Shown: piece by piece, positions 49,927 through 62,422 of the stretch | Layout: each line of letters begins with the position of its first letter | How positions within the stretch are numbered: the stretch's first letter is position 1 | Assembly (NCBI GenBank): GCA_030412805.1 | Contig: JASJFJ010000003.1 | Location: forward strand, 744,001 to 808,000 | DNA: 64,000 nt | Reading direction: 5' to 3' | DNA from: Westerdykella aurantiaca | Taxonomy: Eukaryota > Ascomycota > Dothideomycetes > Pleosporales > Sporormiaceae | Made by a program: the position numbers and the translations under genes | Notes under the pieces: generated by a model | What the model saw: only the letters and a program-made list of their open reading frames with translations | Databases searched by the model: none | What the model was told of the DNA's origin: nothing

Positions 49927-52037
49927 ATGGCGGCGACCACACAATCGTCTGCACAGCCCTCTGCACGTCCACCAGCGCAGCCTAGCTACATCTTCCGTGG
50001 TCATGCTGCTGCCATCCACAGCGTCCGGTTCATCCGCCAGAATCGCCGTCTGCTTACCGGAGACGCAGATGGATGGGTGGTATCTTGGAATTTGGAGTCG
50101 AAAAGACCCGTGGCCGTGTGGAAGGCCCATGACGCTACCATCTTGGGGGCAGAAGAGTGGTCAACCGACAAAATCATAACGTGAGTCCAGGTTCAGCACG
50201 TCACTTCAAATCGTATCCTTGCACCCGTTCTGCATCTTGCATGTTCCGGCATACTGCTTTACTTCATTCCCCGATTCCTCAGCTTTCTGCCCATCACATT
50301 ATTACCCCTTCCAGCACCAATCACCCCCTATTTCCTCTAAATCCCTAGGCTTCGGTCTCCGTTCTCATCTATTCCCCATGCGTCCGAACCCCAGCTTCTC
50401 AATACAGTGGTCCACTAACATTCGTACATAGGCATGGCCGTGATAGCGCCCTTAGGATATGGCAGCTCGGAGATGGCGACCAGGCCCACCTTTCCAAAAT
50501 CCTCCCTGCCGATGGGGCCTCCGTACATCGTCCGAAGCCATGGTTGCTGCATACTCTCCCGGTCAACACCCTGAATTTCTGCGCCTTCTCCATGTGCCGT
50601 GAACGAGCTGCATCCTTCCACCAGCAGAGTGCATCACATCCTGCGGTTACTGATTCCATCCTGGTTGCTGTGCCCGCTAGAGATGACAAGAAAATCGAAG
50701 TCTATCGTTTTCCTGAAGAGAAGCTGGTCTATGTCGTACCTGCAGTGAAGCCCACAGATACCGGTTAGTCCACATCTCCCAAGTCTCAGAGAGCAGTCAT
50801 GGCAGAAAGTACCCACCTCACCAGCCCAATTTCACGCAGCTTTCCTTGTCCCAGCCTTACGAAGAGAAGCTGTACAGTGTTCTGACGAGCTCTAGGCATG
50901 GTCATGGCAGTAAAGCTCGCCTACCACCGGCCTTCAAACCAGCTTCTCTTGATCGCCGGATACGAGGGGGGCTTCACCGCGGCCCATCTCCTCGGCTCCA
51001 GTACCGAATATAGCCCCGAGGCGACAACTGAACCAGTTATTCAGCTTGCCCGGACCATCTATCTTAGCCGACCGCACGCTCAACCCATCCTCTCGTTGGA
51101 TGCCCTGCCACATGCCGACGTTTACTTCACCTCTTCCGCAGATGCAGTCATTGCTGCTCATCGGATTCCAGAAGCGCGTCTTAATATCGGGGATGTGGCT
51201 ACGGCGTCAGAAGAGGGAGAGTATCGACCACGGTCGTCATCAACCATCAGGAACGAGGGTTTTCAGTCTTTCGTTCTTGCAGAATCGTCTTCGTCTCGAC
51301 CACCTGGACATACAAACAATACTGAGGCGACGGAGGCGAAAGAGCCACAGGGCGAAACATCGCATCCGCCCAGGAACCCAAACCCACTAACCTCACCACC
51401 ACCCTCTTCAGTACCCCTGACCTTCAAGAAGATTCCAGTTCCCCAAACATCAACTAATTCCACAACCTCTTTTCCCGAAAGACCCCCGTCTCCGCGCAGC
51501 ACCTCCTCACCACCCTCCCCCAACCCCTCAGTTCTCTCGTCCCTCCTCTCAAAAGCCGCACCACAACCGAAAGCCACCCGGAACCCTCCCGCCCCTACAC
51601 ACCTCACCCCCCAACCTCCTTTCAAAACCACCCAAACCAAACACGCCGGCCAACAATCTCTCCGTGTCCGCTCCGACGGCCGCCTCTTCGTCACCGGCGG
51701 CTGGGACAGCAGAATCAGGATATACAGCAGCAAGACCCTCAAGGAGGTTGCGGTGCTCAAGTGGCATAATGAGGGCGTGTATGCCGCGGCGTTCTCCAAG
51801 ATTCTGGACGGGGAGGGGGATGCTTCGCAGCCAAGCAGTGAGGGCTCGACTGCAGGGAAAGGGGAGTCAGAGGGAGAGGAAAAGAGTGGGAGGGAGGAGG
51901 TCGCGCTAAGCGGGGCAGAGGGGAGGTTGTCCGGCTTGAGTAGGCTGCAGCGGCAGAGGGAGAGGAAGATTCAGGCGAAGCATTGGGTCGTTGCTGGGGC
52001 GAAGGACGGGAAGGCGAGTCTTTGGGAGGTGTTCTGA
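49927..52037 (+). CDS. ASA1: ASTRA-associated protein 1, WD40 repeat (ASA1)
   Basis: Exons 49927-50180, 50432-50763 and 50896-52037 give 575 residues. Asa1 is a WD40 subunit of ASTRA, the TTT-type chaperone complex for PIKK kinases. First repeat: YIFRGHAAAIHSVRF...LLTGDADGWVVSWNL; further repeats include GRDSALRIWQL (just after intron 1) and GWDSRIRIYSSKTLKEVAVL, KHWVVAGAKDGKASLWEVF at the end. A long disordered insert (about residues 300-440; Pro/Ser/Thr-rich) separates the middle and last repeats, as in other ascomycete Asa1. Introns are 251 and 132 bp, long for the window, with a GTTAGT donor in intron 2. The ATG 49927 is the first after the upstream open stretch. Confidence 0.88.
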
Positions 52038-52642
52038 GGTGATTCTTGGGAGGCAAGTGTCTTCATTATTTGGAGCTTCATTTAGAGCCTATTTACGTAT
52101 ACATGTGTTGGAGAGATAAATGCAAATAGAGGGACATGCAATGTTGGCCTATATCCATCACGTGACTGATATCTACTAGAGGTAGTCTTTTGGCTTGTCA
52201 TTGAACTTCAATCGATTGAGCAATGCTTCTTTGAACAAGAGAGTTACAAATCGCAGGATATCGTTGTTTTGACGAACTGTTCCACTCTCCCAAATCAATT
52301 CCTGGGGGAAAATCGACCAAGACCTCGGTCTGCATTGAAGCTCAGATCCCCCGACCGGGGTTCCGCCAAAGCTCGGATGGGGTCAAACAGGACCTCAACA
52401 ATTGCCTTCGCACCCCTGCGACCCTGTTTCGCGCCGTTCTTCTCACCTGTTTCTTTTCATTCTGCGTCTCTTCGAGCGCCCTTACTGTGTTTGGGAGCTT
52501 AATGTGAATGGTACTTGCCAGCAACAACACCGCACAGGCACGAATCGCCCTCGAGCATGCTTCTCGCGACCGCAAAATAACGAATAACGTCACCAAGTCT
52601 CCACTTCCCCTATAACCACGCGCATACACAAACAGAGTTACC
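52038..52642. other. Intergenic region between ASA1 and the acyltransferase
   Basis: No gene supported. A TCACGTGA box lies at 52158-52165. The segment from about 52400 is the pyrimidine-rich leader of the acyltransferase gene. Confidence 0.5.
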
Positions 52643-55330
52643 ATGCTCCCCTCCTCCTCCTCCTCGAAAAAGGAGTCCTCCCGCCCCTCCTCCCCGCAAC
52701 CCCCAGACCTCAGCATCACCGCCTCCGACCACGTCCACCTCCACACCGCCGGCTACAATGAACCCGCCTCCAGACAAGGCCTCATATCCAGCATGGCGCG
52801 CTTCCGCTCCTCGCCCCTCGACTTCATCCGCGAGGTCTCGCTGCACGTCTCGGGGACCGGCTGGCGCAGCTACGACTCCGTCGTCGGCCAACCCATCTTC
52901 TACGCGGGGTTCTCGGAGAAGATGAAGAACCGCGTGTTGAGCAATCCGAAGCTCGTCGCGAAGGTCAAGGAGCTGGCGGGCCGGAGGGTGGAGGTGGAGG
53001 TCAAGGAGGGGTTGTTGCCCCGGGGAGACGGGGAGGCGAAGAGGGAGAGGGAGGTCAGGAGGAGTCGGGTCGAGGAGAGCTTGATGGAGGTCGCGGAGGG
53101 GTTGACGGAGAATATGATTTGCAAGATGGAGTCGAAGAGCTTTATTCGCGGCGCGTATTATTTGGCGACGCAGCTGTTGACGAGGGCGTATCATCAGGGT
53201 GGGTGGTTTCTATATACCTCTGAATCGCGGACCGAAAGCATTGGGATGGGAGATTGTGGTCGGGAATCGATGTGCTAACCGTGCTACTAGGTGTCCACGT
53301 CTCCAGCGAGGAAGTCCTGCGCCTACGCAAAGTAGCAGAAGAAGCGGCCAAGAAGAAACAGTCCATCATCTTCCTCCCATGCCATAAATCACACGTCGAC
53401 TATGTCAGTCTTCAGATCATATGCTATCGGCTCGGCCTAGCGCTCCCGACCGTTGTCGCGGGAGATAACCTGAACTTCCCCGTCGTGGGCTCCTTCCTTC
53501 AGCATGCAGGTGCTATGTGGATACGAAGGAGCTTTGGAGGCGATCAATTGTACACGACGACGGTACAGGCGTACATTGACACGTTGCTGGCGAATGGGTT
53601 CAATTTGGAGTGCTTTGTGGAGGGTGGACGGAGTCGGACGGGCAAGCTGCTTCCTCCAAAGTTTGGCATTTTGTCCTACATGTTCGACAGCGTGGCGTCT
53701 GGACGCGTGGAGGATGCCATTATCTGCCCCGTCTCGACGCAGTACGATAAGGTGATTGAGGTGGAGTACGTATAACCCAATCTCTACATACCCTGAACAG
53801 TCGAATATTAACAAGTCCCAGTTCCTACATCAGCGAACTTCTAGGCCAGCCCAAGCCCAAGGAAAACCTAATGGATTTCCTCTCGGCATCATCCGTGCTG
53901 TCTCTCAAACTCGGTCGTGTAGACGTCCGCTTCCACGAGCCCTGGAGCCTGCGCGCCTTCATAGACGATCAAAAGCAGCGCTTCAGCCAATTGCCGCAGC
54001 AACTGTCTCCGAAGGATGAGCGTACGCGGATTCTGAGGACCATGGGGTACAAGGTCCTGTCGGAGATCAACGACGTCTCGGTCGTCATGCCGACTGCCCT
54101 CGTTGGTACCGTTCTCTTGACGCTCAGGGGTCGTGGTGTAGGGAAGACCGAGTTGATCAGGAGAGTGGAGTGGCTCAGCGACCGCGTACGCGCCCAAGGC
54201 GGCAGAGTCGCCCATTTCGCGGGCCTGCCCACCAGCGTTGTCGTCGAGCGGGCTCTGGAGGTCCTCGGTCCCGGACTGGTCGGCCTCGTGCGAGGGCTTC
54301 CGGAAGACACCTACTATGCCGTCGACAGGTACGTCCCTTCCCCACACATCCCACACCCCCTGAACCCACGGCTAACACCCCGTTCAGGTTCCAACTGTCC
54401 TTTTACAGAAACATGACCATCCATCTGTTCATACTCCAATCCCTCCTCTGCGCCGCGCTCTACACGACCGTCAAACTCGGCGGCGGGCCCTCCAACGAAC
54501 GCATCTCCTACGCCGCCCTGCGCGACCAAACCGAGTTCCTCTCCCAGCTCTTCCGCACCGAATTCATCTTCCCAACCGAGGGCCTCGAATCCAACATCGC
54601 CACCACCATCGCCGACCTGGAGCGCGACAACGTCATCAGCGTCACCCGCAACGAGGACGGAAAGGTAACCTACGTCGCCCTCAGCGACGCGGAGCGCGAG
54701 ACGGGCCGCGAGAACTTCGACTTCTACTGCTTCCTCATCTGGCCGTTCATCGAGGCCGCGTGGCTCGGCGCCGTGTCCCTCGCCATGCTCGCGCCTCCCC
54801 TGGACCACCCGGCGGCCGGGGACCCGCGCCGCCCCGCCTGGCTCGACCACAAGGCGTTCACGGACCGCGCGCAGCTGTTCGGCAAGACGCTGTACCACCA
54901 GGGCGACCTGAGCTACTTCGAGGCCGTCAACAAGGAGACGCTCAAGAACGCGCTCAGCCGGTTCCAGGAGGAGGGGATCGTCATCGTGACGGCGCCGTCC
55001 AAGGACTCGAAGGTGCCGCCTAGGATTCGCTTGGCGGAGGAGTGGGTGCCGGATCGGTGTCGGGAGAACGGGGATTTGGTTACGGAGGGGTCGAGGCTGT
55101 GGGCGTTTGCGGAGAGGATTAGTGCGAGTCGGAGGGAGGGGAAGAATAGGCGGGATGGGGGCACGGTAAAGAGGAGGGTGCTTGGGTTGGCGGATTTGTG
55201 TGGGAGGGAGTTGTGGGAGGGGGGGAAGGTGGTGGTTGGTGAGGGTGAGGAGGAGGTGGTTGTGGAGGGGGTGGGGAAGAAGGATGGTGGGAAGAGGAGG
55301 AAGAGTTTGGTTGGGGCTGCGAGGTTGTAG
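52643..55330 (+). CDS. PlsB-type glycerol-3-phosphate / dihydroxyacetone-phosphate acyltransferase, putative peroxisomal
   Basis: Exons 52643-53198, 53291-53765, 53822-54328 and 54388-55330 give 826 residues. The four GPAT motifs are present: I HKSHVDYVS (HX4D acyltransferase site), II GDNLNFPVVG...AMWIRRSFGG, III FVEGGRSRTGK, IV ICPVSTQYDKV. This PlsB/GNPAT-type architecture differs from the PlsC-like SCT1/GPT2 enzymes of yeast. It transfers an acyl chain to the sn-1 position of G3P or DHAP, the entry step of glycerolipid or ether-lipid synthesis. The last three residues are ARL, which fits the PTS1 pattern (S/A-K/R-L). That favours the peroxisomal dihydroxyacetone-phosphate type, whose human form (GNPAT) also has a PTS1. 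Residues 1-45 are low complexity. Confidence 0.88.
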
Positions 55331-55726
55331 GTGAAAGCGCGCCGGGAGGAGGGATTGTTATACCATTTGCGACGCGTCGGGACACGGTGTTACTAGTGAG
55401 TTTATTACGATGTAGTATTTTGATTACCACCTGTATATCAAGTGTAATACTACGAGAGAGAAGGTTTCACACTTCCTCGAGACAATTCTTGAACGTAACG
55501 CAACAGCGATATATGATAGTGAAATGGAGAACAACGCTAACGTTAATGATATCAACAAGTCGACTCTCCAGCCGCTCCGGACTCCAATATGTATCGAAGC
55601 TCTACCCTCCCGTAAGCAAAAGCCCTTGAAACCGAATCCGCCAGATAAATGAACCTGATAAACGCCGGCCACCCATCCCGAATCCTCTCCAAGAAAGCGA
55701 AGATCAACGGGAACCTAGTAGGGACG
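55331..55726. other. Intergenic region between convergent stops
   Basis: 396 bp between the acyltransferase and YND1 stops. Nothing coding seen; probably both 3' UTRs. Confidence 0.5.
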
Positions 55727-58061
55727 CTATCCGGACACCTTCGCGCTCAACCCCCTCAACCGTGAAGGGCTCCCCGCCCTACTCCTCCTCCCTATCGCCC
55801 CTAGACCGGAAATCTTCTCCCTGCTCTCCGTCCGGCTCATCAACCCACCCCTATCCATTGCATTCGCAAAGACATGCGGGGGACTCAATCCCAACCCCAC
55901 GCCCTGCGCAACAACATTAGCCCCATTACCCGCTTGCCCACCCGCTCCGTCAAAGTAGCTCGACGTCGGCGTCGCGCTCTCGGGAAGTCCGGCTTTCATC
56001 TGCGGTGTTGCCCATCCGGATGTCCTTCCTACACGACTCTCCTCGCTGTCGTCGGAGTGCTGCTCGCCATCCGAATAGCTCTCCACGTCTCCGAGCTCGA
56101 AATCGTCGACCGCATTCCCGTCCTCCAAGACCCGTTCGTAAGACGGTGTACTACGCCTGAACAACTTCCCCGGCACGAAGCGGCCCATCCCGCGCTTCGC
56201 ACCCCCTCTGCCGTGTCGATGAGGGCGGCCTAGAAGACGTGAAAGTTTCTGACGCGCGGATTTCCGGCGCTCGCGGCCGCAGAGAAGGAATCCGATCACG
56301 AAGACGATGAGGACGAAGATGAGGAAGCCAGGGATACGCCGGGAATCCTCCGAGAACAGGGTGTCGTGCCACTTTTCGTCGTCGTCGCCGCCTTTCGTAT
56401 AGGGGATATACGCACCCCCTGGACGCTGGAAGTCGCTTGGGAGACCTGGACCTGGGATGTTGGAACCAAACCCCACGGCGAGAGCGTCCTCGGCGCGGGG
56501 AGGAACCTCGCTGGAGGCGTAGAGCACCATTTTACCTAGTGTCCAGGAGACTTCCACGTCGTCGATTTTGTTGACGGCCTGGAAGGGGTCGAGGAAGCCT
56601 TTCTCATGGGCGCTGTCATGGAGATGCTGCGTGCTGTTCGTCTTGCCCTTGAGTTCTTCCAATCCAACGCGAGGGACGCCGATGCCTTCATGCAGCATGT
56701 TGATGAGCCAGGAGGCTTTGAAGCATACTTCCTGGGCGGTTTGCTTATCCACTTTCTTGCCCCAATGTTTCTTCGCAACAAGGTTCTCGATGTCGTCCCA
56801 GTCCTGGCTGCAGAAGTCTTGCACGCGCCGCTGGTAAGACTTGAAATCGTAGGCCTTGTCCTTGTGTGCCATTTCAAAAACCTCATGCGTGGTGTGCCAG
56901 TACTCGGATACGCCTACGAAGTGGTTGACGCCGAAATCGATTGCGGGGACGTGTTGTCCGTTGACTAGGCAGGGCTGGTCGGGGCATTCTTTCTCTTTCT
57001 CCAGCAGCGGGTAGGTTTGGTGCATGCACTCTGTGAATTTGCCGGTCCCGACGAGATAGGGCTGCTTGATATCGGGGTTGTCAGTACCCAGAGGCTTTCC
57101 GTCTACGGTCACTTTCAAACCAGAAGGCAGACAGGGGTCGGGCAACTCCTCGGCTGTAGGACTAGATGCCAGCAGAGCTTGGACATAGCGCTGTCTAGCC
57201 TGGTTGACTCCGAAACCGAGCCAAGTCGTTACGAACACTTTGTATTCCATGGGTGTCCCGCCGACAGTTCGTAACCGTAGCAGTGTCAGGTCGTCGGCGT
57301 GTTTCGCAGCCTCAGTCGCATTAGGCGCAAAAGCTATCTGCGCCGATGCGCCGCCCATATCCAGAAACCCATAGGTGTGGTGGCCCTTCCCATGATCATG
57401 CTCTTTCGGCTTGTCGAAGCCTCCAAGTAGGTAATTCGCCGCTATCCAGCCATAGAGTCCCTCCGTTTCCCCTGGTATGACCTGCACATGCAAGTCGCAA
57501 TCAGGCAGTTGGAATTTTGTGGTCTTGCGCGCAAAATCGCATACTTCCTTGAGGACCGCCTTTCGTTGTGGAGGCTCCAGTATCCGCATGCCGGCCGTGG
57601 CGAGCAGGAACAGAGGGGTGTTCGGAACTTCTTCGAGGGGTACATGCTTGAGCGCATGGCTAAGGAGCTCGTCCAGGTGGTCCGGTCCAACGCTATGAGG
57701 GCTGTCGCCGAAGGTGGATATACCTGTGAGACGGTCAATGCCTGAGTCTCGCGCGGTGGCGATGCCGTATTGTCCTCATACCAGGATGGATCTTCTTTGT
57801 CCACTTCTTGTCCGTTTCGATTCGGGGTAGGCTTTGGAGCTGTTCGTCGCTCGCCTTATCGCGAGCGGCGTCGCTTTTCAGCCATCGGTAGATGTGGACA
57901 CGAGTCCCCTTGACGAGGTGAGCGATAGATCGATGATGATGTTTACGATGTTCTTACGGAAGACCCTGCGTCCAAAATGACACCATAGAGCCCTTGAAGT
58001 CAGAAAACGTCAGCATACAAGCCACCGAACCCAAAGATAGCGATTGCATACACTTCCCCAT
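55727..58061 (-). CDS. YND1: Golgi apyrase / nucleoside diphosphatase (GDA1/CD39 family, YND1-like)
   Basis: Exons 58061-58052 (10 nt), 57992-57958, 57908-57782 and 57723-55727 give 722 residues. These enzymes hydrolyse NDP/NTP in the Golgi lumen, supporting nucleotide-sugar transport. Apyrase-conserved regions: ACR1 DAGSSGTRVHIYRW (spans the second splice), ACR2 ATAGMR, ACR3 ETEGLYGWIAANYLLG, ACR4 LDMGGASAQIAF. A single C-terminal TM, about residues 521-537 (GFLIFVLIVFVIGFLLCG), is followed by a long cytosolic tail of about 185 residues, Ser/Gly/Arg-rich. The tiny first exon (MGK plus one base) was chosen because it places MGKWLYGVILDAGSSG in frame and is flanked by a GTATGC donor and TGCTGACG branch. 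Tandem with the GATase gene. Confidence 0.9.
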
Positions 58062-58455
58062 CTGAGATGGCAAGGCCAGGAGGTTACAGAATGCTATTCA
58101 TCCAGTAGCGAGCGTTTGAGGGGTGCAATCGAACGGAATAGGCTCAAAGAATCGGGCGCGAAAAGGTAAATAGCATGAAGATTGAAACGAGTGACGGAAG
58201 AGAAGAAGATTGCGTGTCTCCAAGTGCGGCGGCGGCGTGATGATCTTCAAAGGACCGCACGCAAGAGCAGGGTTACGATTAGGGCCGGCCGGTTGGGGCT
58301 TAGCTTCGTTCCGAAAATAAGGTGGGACCCCCACACAACCCCCACCAATCAGTGGGGCACGGACTGCTTGGGTGCGACCTCATTCATCATTATGCTTCTA
58401 GGATAGTTATATCTATACTAAATAGTGGTGGTATCACGACACATGTTCGTCCTGT
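58062..58455. other. Intergenic region, YND1 promoter
   Basis: 394 bp; no coding content. Holds the 3' end of the upstream GATase and the YND1 promoter. Confidence 0.45.
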
Positions 58456-59305
58456 TCAGTCCTCCAGCAGAAACCGCAAGAATCCCTTCCCGACCGCGAC
58501 TCCATCGTGAGGGTTCTTGACCCTATCCATGGCTTCCTGGTACTGGACGTCGTTGAAGATCCCCTGGGCATTTCTGTTCTTCAGGATCTCGCTCACGATC
58601 TCATCGTTGAACTCTGGATGGCCCTGAATGGTGATAAATTTGCCCTTGACATACATCCCTTGCACCAAACAGCGAGGAGAAGCGCCCAGCTTCTCCACCC
58701 CCTTTGGATACTCAAAGACAACGTCTCGGTGCATCTGGTGAAGGCTCTGCAAGCAGGTTAGTGGAGGAGGTGGCAAGGAAAATAGGGAGAGCGTACCAAA
58801 CTGTCTTGCTGAAACAGTTCCTTCCCCGTCTCAGTCAACTGCACCGGAAGAACGGAAATTTCCCAGCCATCATCGCTTCGTCCAACCTTGACATCCAAAG
58901 CCCGACCAATGATCTGATGGCCGAAGCAAACACCAATCATGCGGACGCGGTCTTGCTTGAGCACCTTCTGTACAAAGTCGACCAGTTTCAAGATCCATGG
59001 GTGGTCATCGAACGAGTTGTGTTCTACTGACGTTAGTCTGAGTCAGAGCCCTACGAAGCGCATTACACACTTGAACCGGTTAAGAGAACGGCATCTATAT
59101 TCTCCAAGTTGGGGTATTCCTGCTTGTTTACCACGTCGAAAGTGCTAAATTCAAATGCGTTCTTAGAGATGTCTGGGTTCCCTAATGCGTCCGCCGCTCG
59201 GGTCAGGAGGGCTTTGAAAACGCCACCGTAGCCGCCATATTTGGCTTGTGTTCCGTCCAAGGGAGTATCGCACTCGAGGATCGCTATCCGGAGGGGCACC
59301 TTCAT
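58456..59305 (-). CDS. Class I glutamine amidotransferase-like protein (YLR126C type)
   Basis: Exons 59305-59071, 59026-58797 and 58746-58456 give 251 residues from ATG 59305 (the open frame continues two codons upstream but begins with TTG). The fold is a stand-alone class I GATase. The nucleophile Cys is in GVCFGHQIIGRA, and the catalytic His-Glu pair in QGHPEFNDE. Other conserved blocks are KYGGYGGVFKALL near the N-terminus and VLLTGSIEHNSFDDHPWI across the first splice. Yeast YLR126C is a related protein of unclear role. Stand-alone GATases may hydrolyse glutamine or gamma-glutamyl compounds, but the substrate here is not shown. Divergent from the MFS gene, with about 250 bp between ATGs. 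Confidence 0.88.
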
Positions 59306-59559
59306 TTTCAAAAGTATATAAGGGGATATGTGTAGGGGATATGAGCGAGGGGTTGTAAACGTCCCCTTCTTATCGCCTCGGCGAAATCACCCGAGCTAAC
59401 TTGAATCGGCTAGTCTAGTCGGAAATGATTCCGATCTTTGTCATTGCTCAACAGCCGAATTCGATGGGTCTATGTCGTGCTTACACAAAATGCACCTCAC
59501 TTGCTCTACATCCGACATTGATTTCATGCGTTTGGCGACTTTTTGGCCGTTGATGAGGC

Positions 59560-61740
59560 ATGGTTGCGCTCACATCAGATAACGACCAGCACACCGAGCG
59601 CACCCCTTTACTTGCCTCCAACTCCGGCCAGTCGCGCCCCCGGTTTGCAATTGAGCACCATGGACATGGTTCTCCTACTCACGACGACGCACATGATGCT
59701 GCGATAGGAGAGCTTGGGCAGGGGGCTCTTGATGTCCCCACGTTTCCAGTACTGGTGAAGAGAAGAAGCTATTCACATAGCCATTGGCTTGCCCCTGATG
59801 AGGATCCAAATGTGAACGAGGAACCCCAAGAGCCGATTCGGTTCCAGGGGAATGGGATCGTGGAAGGGATTACCAAGAATCAATTTAGACTCGTCTATGG
59901 TGGAATCCTGCTTGGCTATTTTGTACGCTTGAATCTCTCCAAGGGTGAATCCAGTGCGTATATTGACCAACTGTTATCAGATTGCCATGTTTGATTCCAC
60001 ACTGATGGCTTCAAGCCATCCCGTCATCACCTCCTATTTCCATGCCTCGAACTCGGCGTCCTGGCTTTCGACAGCGTTTCTGCTGACTTCCACATCCTTT
60101 CAGCCCCTTTTTGGGAGAGTATCAGACACCATTGGCCGACGTCCACTGTACCTCTCCGGCTTATTATTCCTTGGGGCCACCACTGCATGGTGTGCCCTTG
60201 CCCAAAGCATCGGCAGCTTCATTGCAGCCAGAGCCTTCTGCGGCCTTGGAGCTGCTGGCGTACTAGCAATGGGTGAGTCGTATCCTCCCTCCTCAACCCC
60301 CCTTACCTTGCTAACAGTCCCAGGCAACATCATGACCAACGACCTCGTCAGCATCGAAGTCCGCGGCACCTACCAAGCCTACATCAACCTCTTCTACGGC
60401 GGAGGCTCCGCCGCGGGCGCCGCCTTCGGCGGTTTCCTCTGCGACACCATCGGCTGGCGCATGACCTTCGCCATCCAAATCCCCGTGCTCCTCCTCCTCT
60501 TCCTCAACGGCCTCTTCACCACCCCGTCCACCCTCGGGCCCAACCTGGCCGCCCGCTCCGGAAATGGCCTCCGCGACGCCATGAAAGGCTTCGACATCGC
60601 AGGCTCGATCCTGCTCACGGGCGCCGTCGCCTTCCTCATCCTCGGCCTCAACCTAGGCGGAAACGTGTACCCCTGGAAACACCCCTTCGTCCTCTCCTCG
60701 CTGGCCATCGCCCTCGTCGCGGGCGCCGTCCTCCTCTCCGTCGAGGCCCGTGCCGCCCGCCCCGTCATGCCGCTCGGCATGCTGCACCGCGCGCCGCGCG
60801 GGAACCTCGTCTTCAACAACTTCTTCGCGCAGCTGGGCATCAACACCATCGTGTTCAACGCCCCGCTGTACTTCCAGGCCGTCAAGCTCGAGTCGCCCTC
60901 CGTCTCCGGCTTCCGGCTCGCGGGGCCCTCGGTCGCGCTCACCGTCTGCGGCGTCTCGGCCGGCTTCATCATGACCGCCACCGGCCGCATGAAGGGGCTC
61001 ATCATCGTCGGCTCGCTGTGCATGCTGCTCGGCGCCGTCTGCCTCTCGCTCATGTGGGACGGCATCCCCGCGTGGCTGGCCACCGTGTTCCTGGGGCCCC
61101 CGAGCGTCGGCCAGGGGCTGTCGTTCCCGGCGACGAGCCTGGCGGTGCTGGCGACGAGTAGTCAGGAGGATCAGGCGGTGATGACGAGCACGCTGATTTT
61201 GTGGCGGAGCCTTGGGGTCGTCATGGGGGTGAGTGCAAGCAGTGTTGTGTTGCAGAATGCGCTGGGCGTGTTTTTGGAGCGGTTCGTCGAGGGGGAGGAT
61301 AAGGCGGAGGTGGGTCTTTGTCGTCTTTTGCATCGTTTTTTTGGGGAGACTGGACTAACGGCTGGGAAGGTCATTCTCCGCGTACGCAAATCCGTCCAGG
61401 CGATCCACGACCTGGGGCCCGAGCAGCAGAGCCAAGGTATGTCCTCCCTCCTCCCTCCTCCTTCCCACTTTCCTCCCCCTCACACATGCGGCTTCCCCCT
61501 TCCCCTTATAGCCGTCCATCCAGGTGACATATCCATCTAACAACCCCAGTCATCAAAGCCTACGCCCGCAGCCTACACCTCACCTTCCTCTCCGCCATCG
61601 CCGTCTTCGTGATCGTCAACGCCCTCGTCTTCCCCATCAAGTTGCCGAACCTGAAGTCCCGTCCTGCGGAAGAAGAACAGCAGGAGCAGGGGAATGGGGA
61701 GGCGGAACGGACGCCGCTGATGAGGGGGGAGGCGGAGTGA
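59560..61740 (+). CDS. MFS transporter, vacuolar basic amino-acid (VBA/DHA2-like) family
   Basis: Exons 59560-59922, 59981-60272, 60324-61309, 61370-61436 and 61550-61740. The N-terminal 110 residues are cytosolic and contain ERTPLLASN, a dileucine-type vacuolar sorting motif; a matching ERTPLMRGE closes the C-terminus. TM1 follows YGGILLGYFIAMFDSTLMAS. Motif A is FGRVSDTIGRRPLYL. The central loop has MKGFDIAGSILLTGAVAFLIL (14-TM DHA2-type). The MFS DHA2 layout with internal symmetric repeats and dileucine ends fits fungal vacuolar transporters of basic amino acids (VBA group), but xenobiotic export cannot be excluded. It overlaps no neighbour; divergent from the GATase gene. Confidence 0.88.
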
Positions 61741-62422
61741 GTAAGCAAGTGAGTAAGGAAGCGAGTAAGGGTGCACTAGGTGGTATGTGCGGAGAAAGGA
61801 GTACTACGACCTTGATTCCGGAGCGGGCCAGGGGAGGAGAGGTGCGGGATATTCATCAGGGCAGAGAAGGGGGACAAAGATTCAAGATTTCCGGTGGTGA
61901 TCATACGTGCTCATTGACGGTGACGGTTGGGACGGACGGTCCACTGCATAAACGTGCCATGCTGGATTCCTATACGACCATCGAATGCGGTAGAACGCAC
62001 GATCATAGACGGACATGGGCCACGTGACGTATTCTAATGTAGTGTACACACTGCGCAGTGACCTCGTCGCATGGCCTTGCGGCCGTGTCTTCGTAGATTG
62101 TTACAAGCGGATGGAGTGTAGAGATGGGGTGGATTGGTGATTATCTCTGCGGTGCAGAAGACTATCGACTGGTAGATTTATAGACTTTTGTATGGAATAA
62201 ACACGAACGAGAGAAAGGATCGCCTAACCTTCAGTAATGTAACTGTACGCAGGAAGAAAGAAGCTGCCTAAGCGGACCAAGAGATATGGTACTCCGCAAT
62301 CAGGATAACGGACAGGCCGGTCCAATCTAGTAACCCGACTCGAATAGAAAATCCATACGTGACAACACAATCATCACTGCCCTCCGACTACACTCACCCA
62401 CCCACCACCGCCCCTCTCCATC
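61741..62422. other. Intergenic region between the MFS and HD-protein stops
   Basis: 682 bp, no gene supported. A CACGTG box lies at 62021-62026. Confidence 0.45.
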
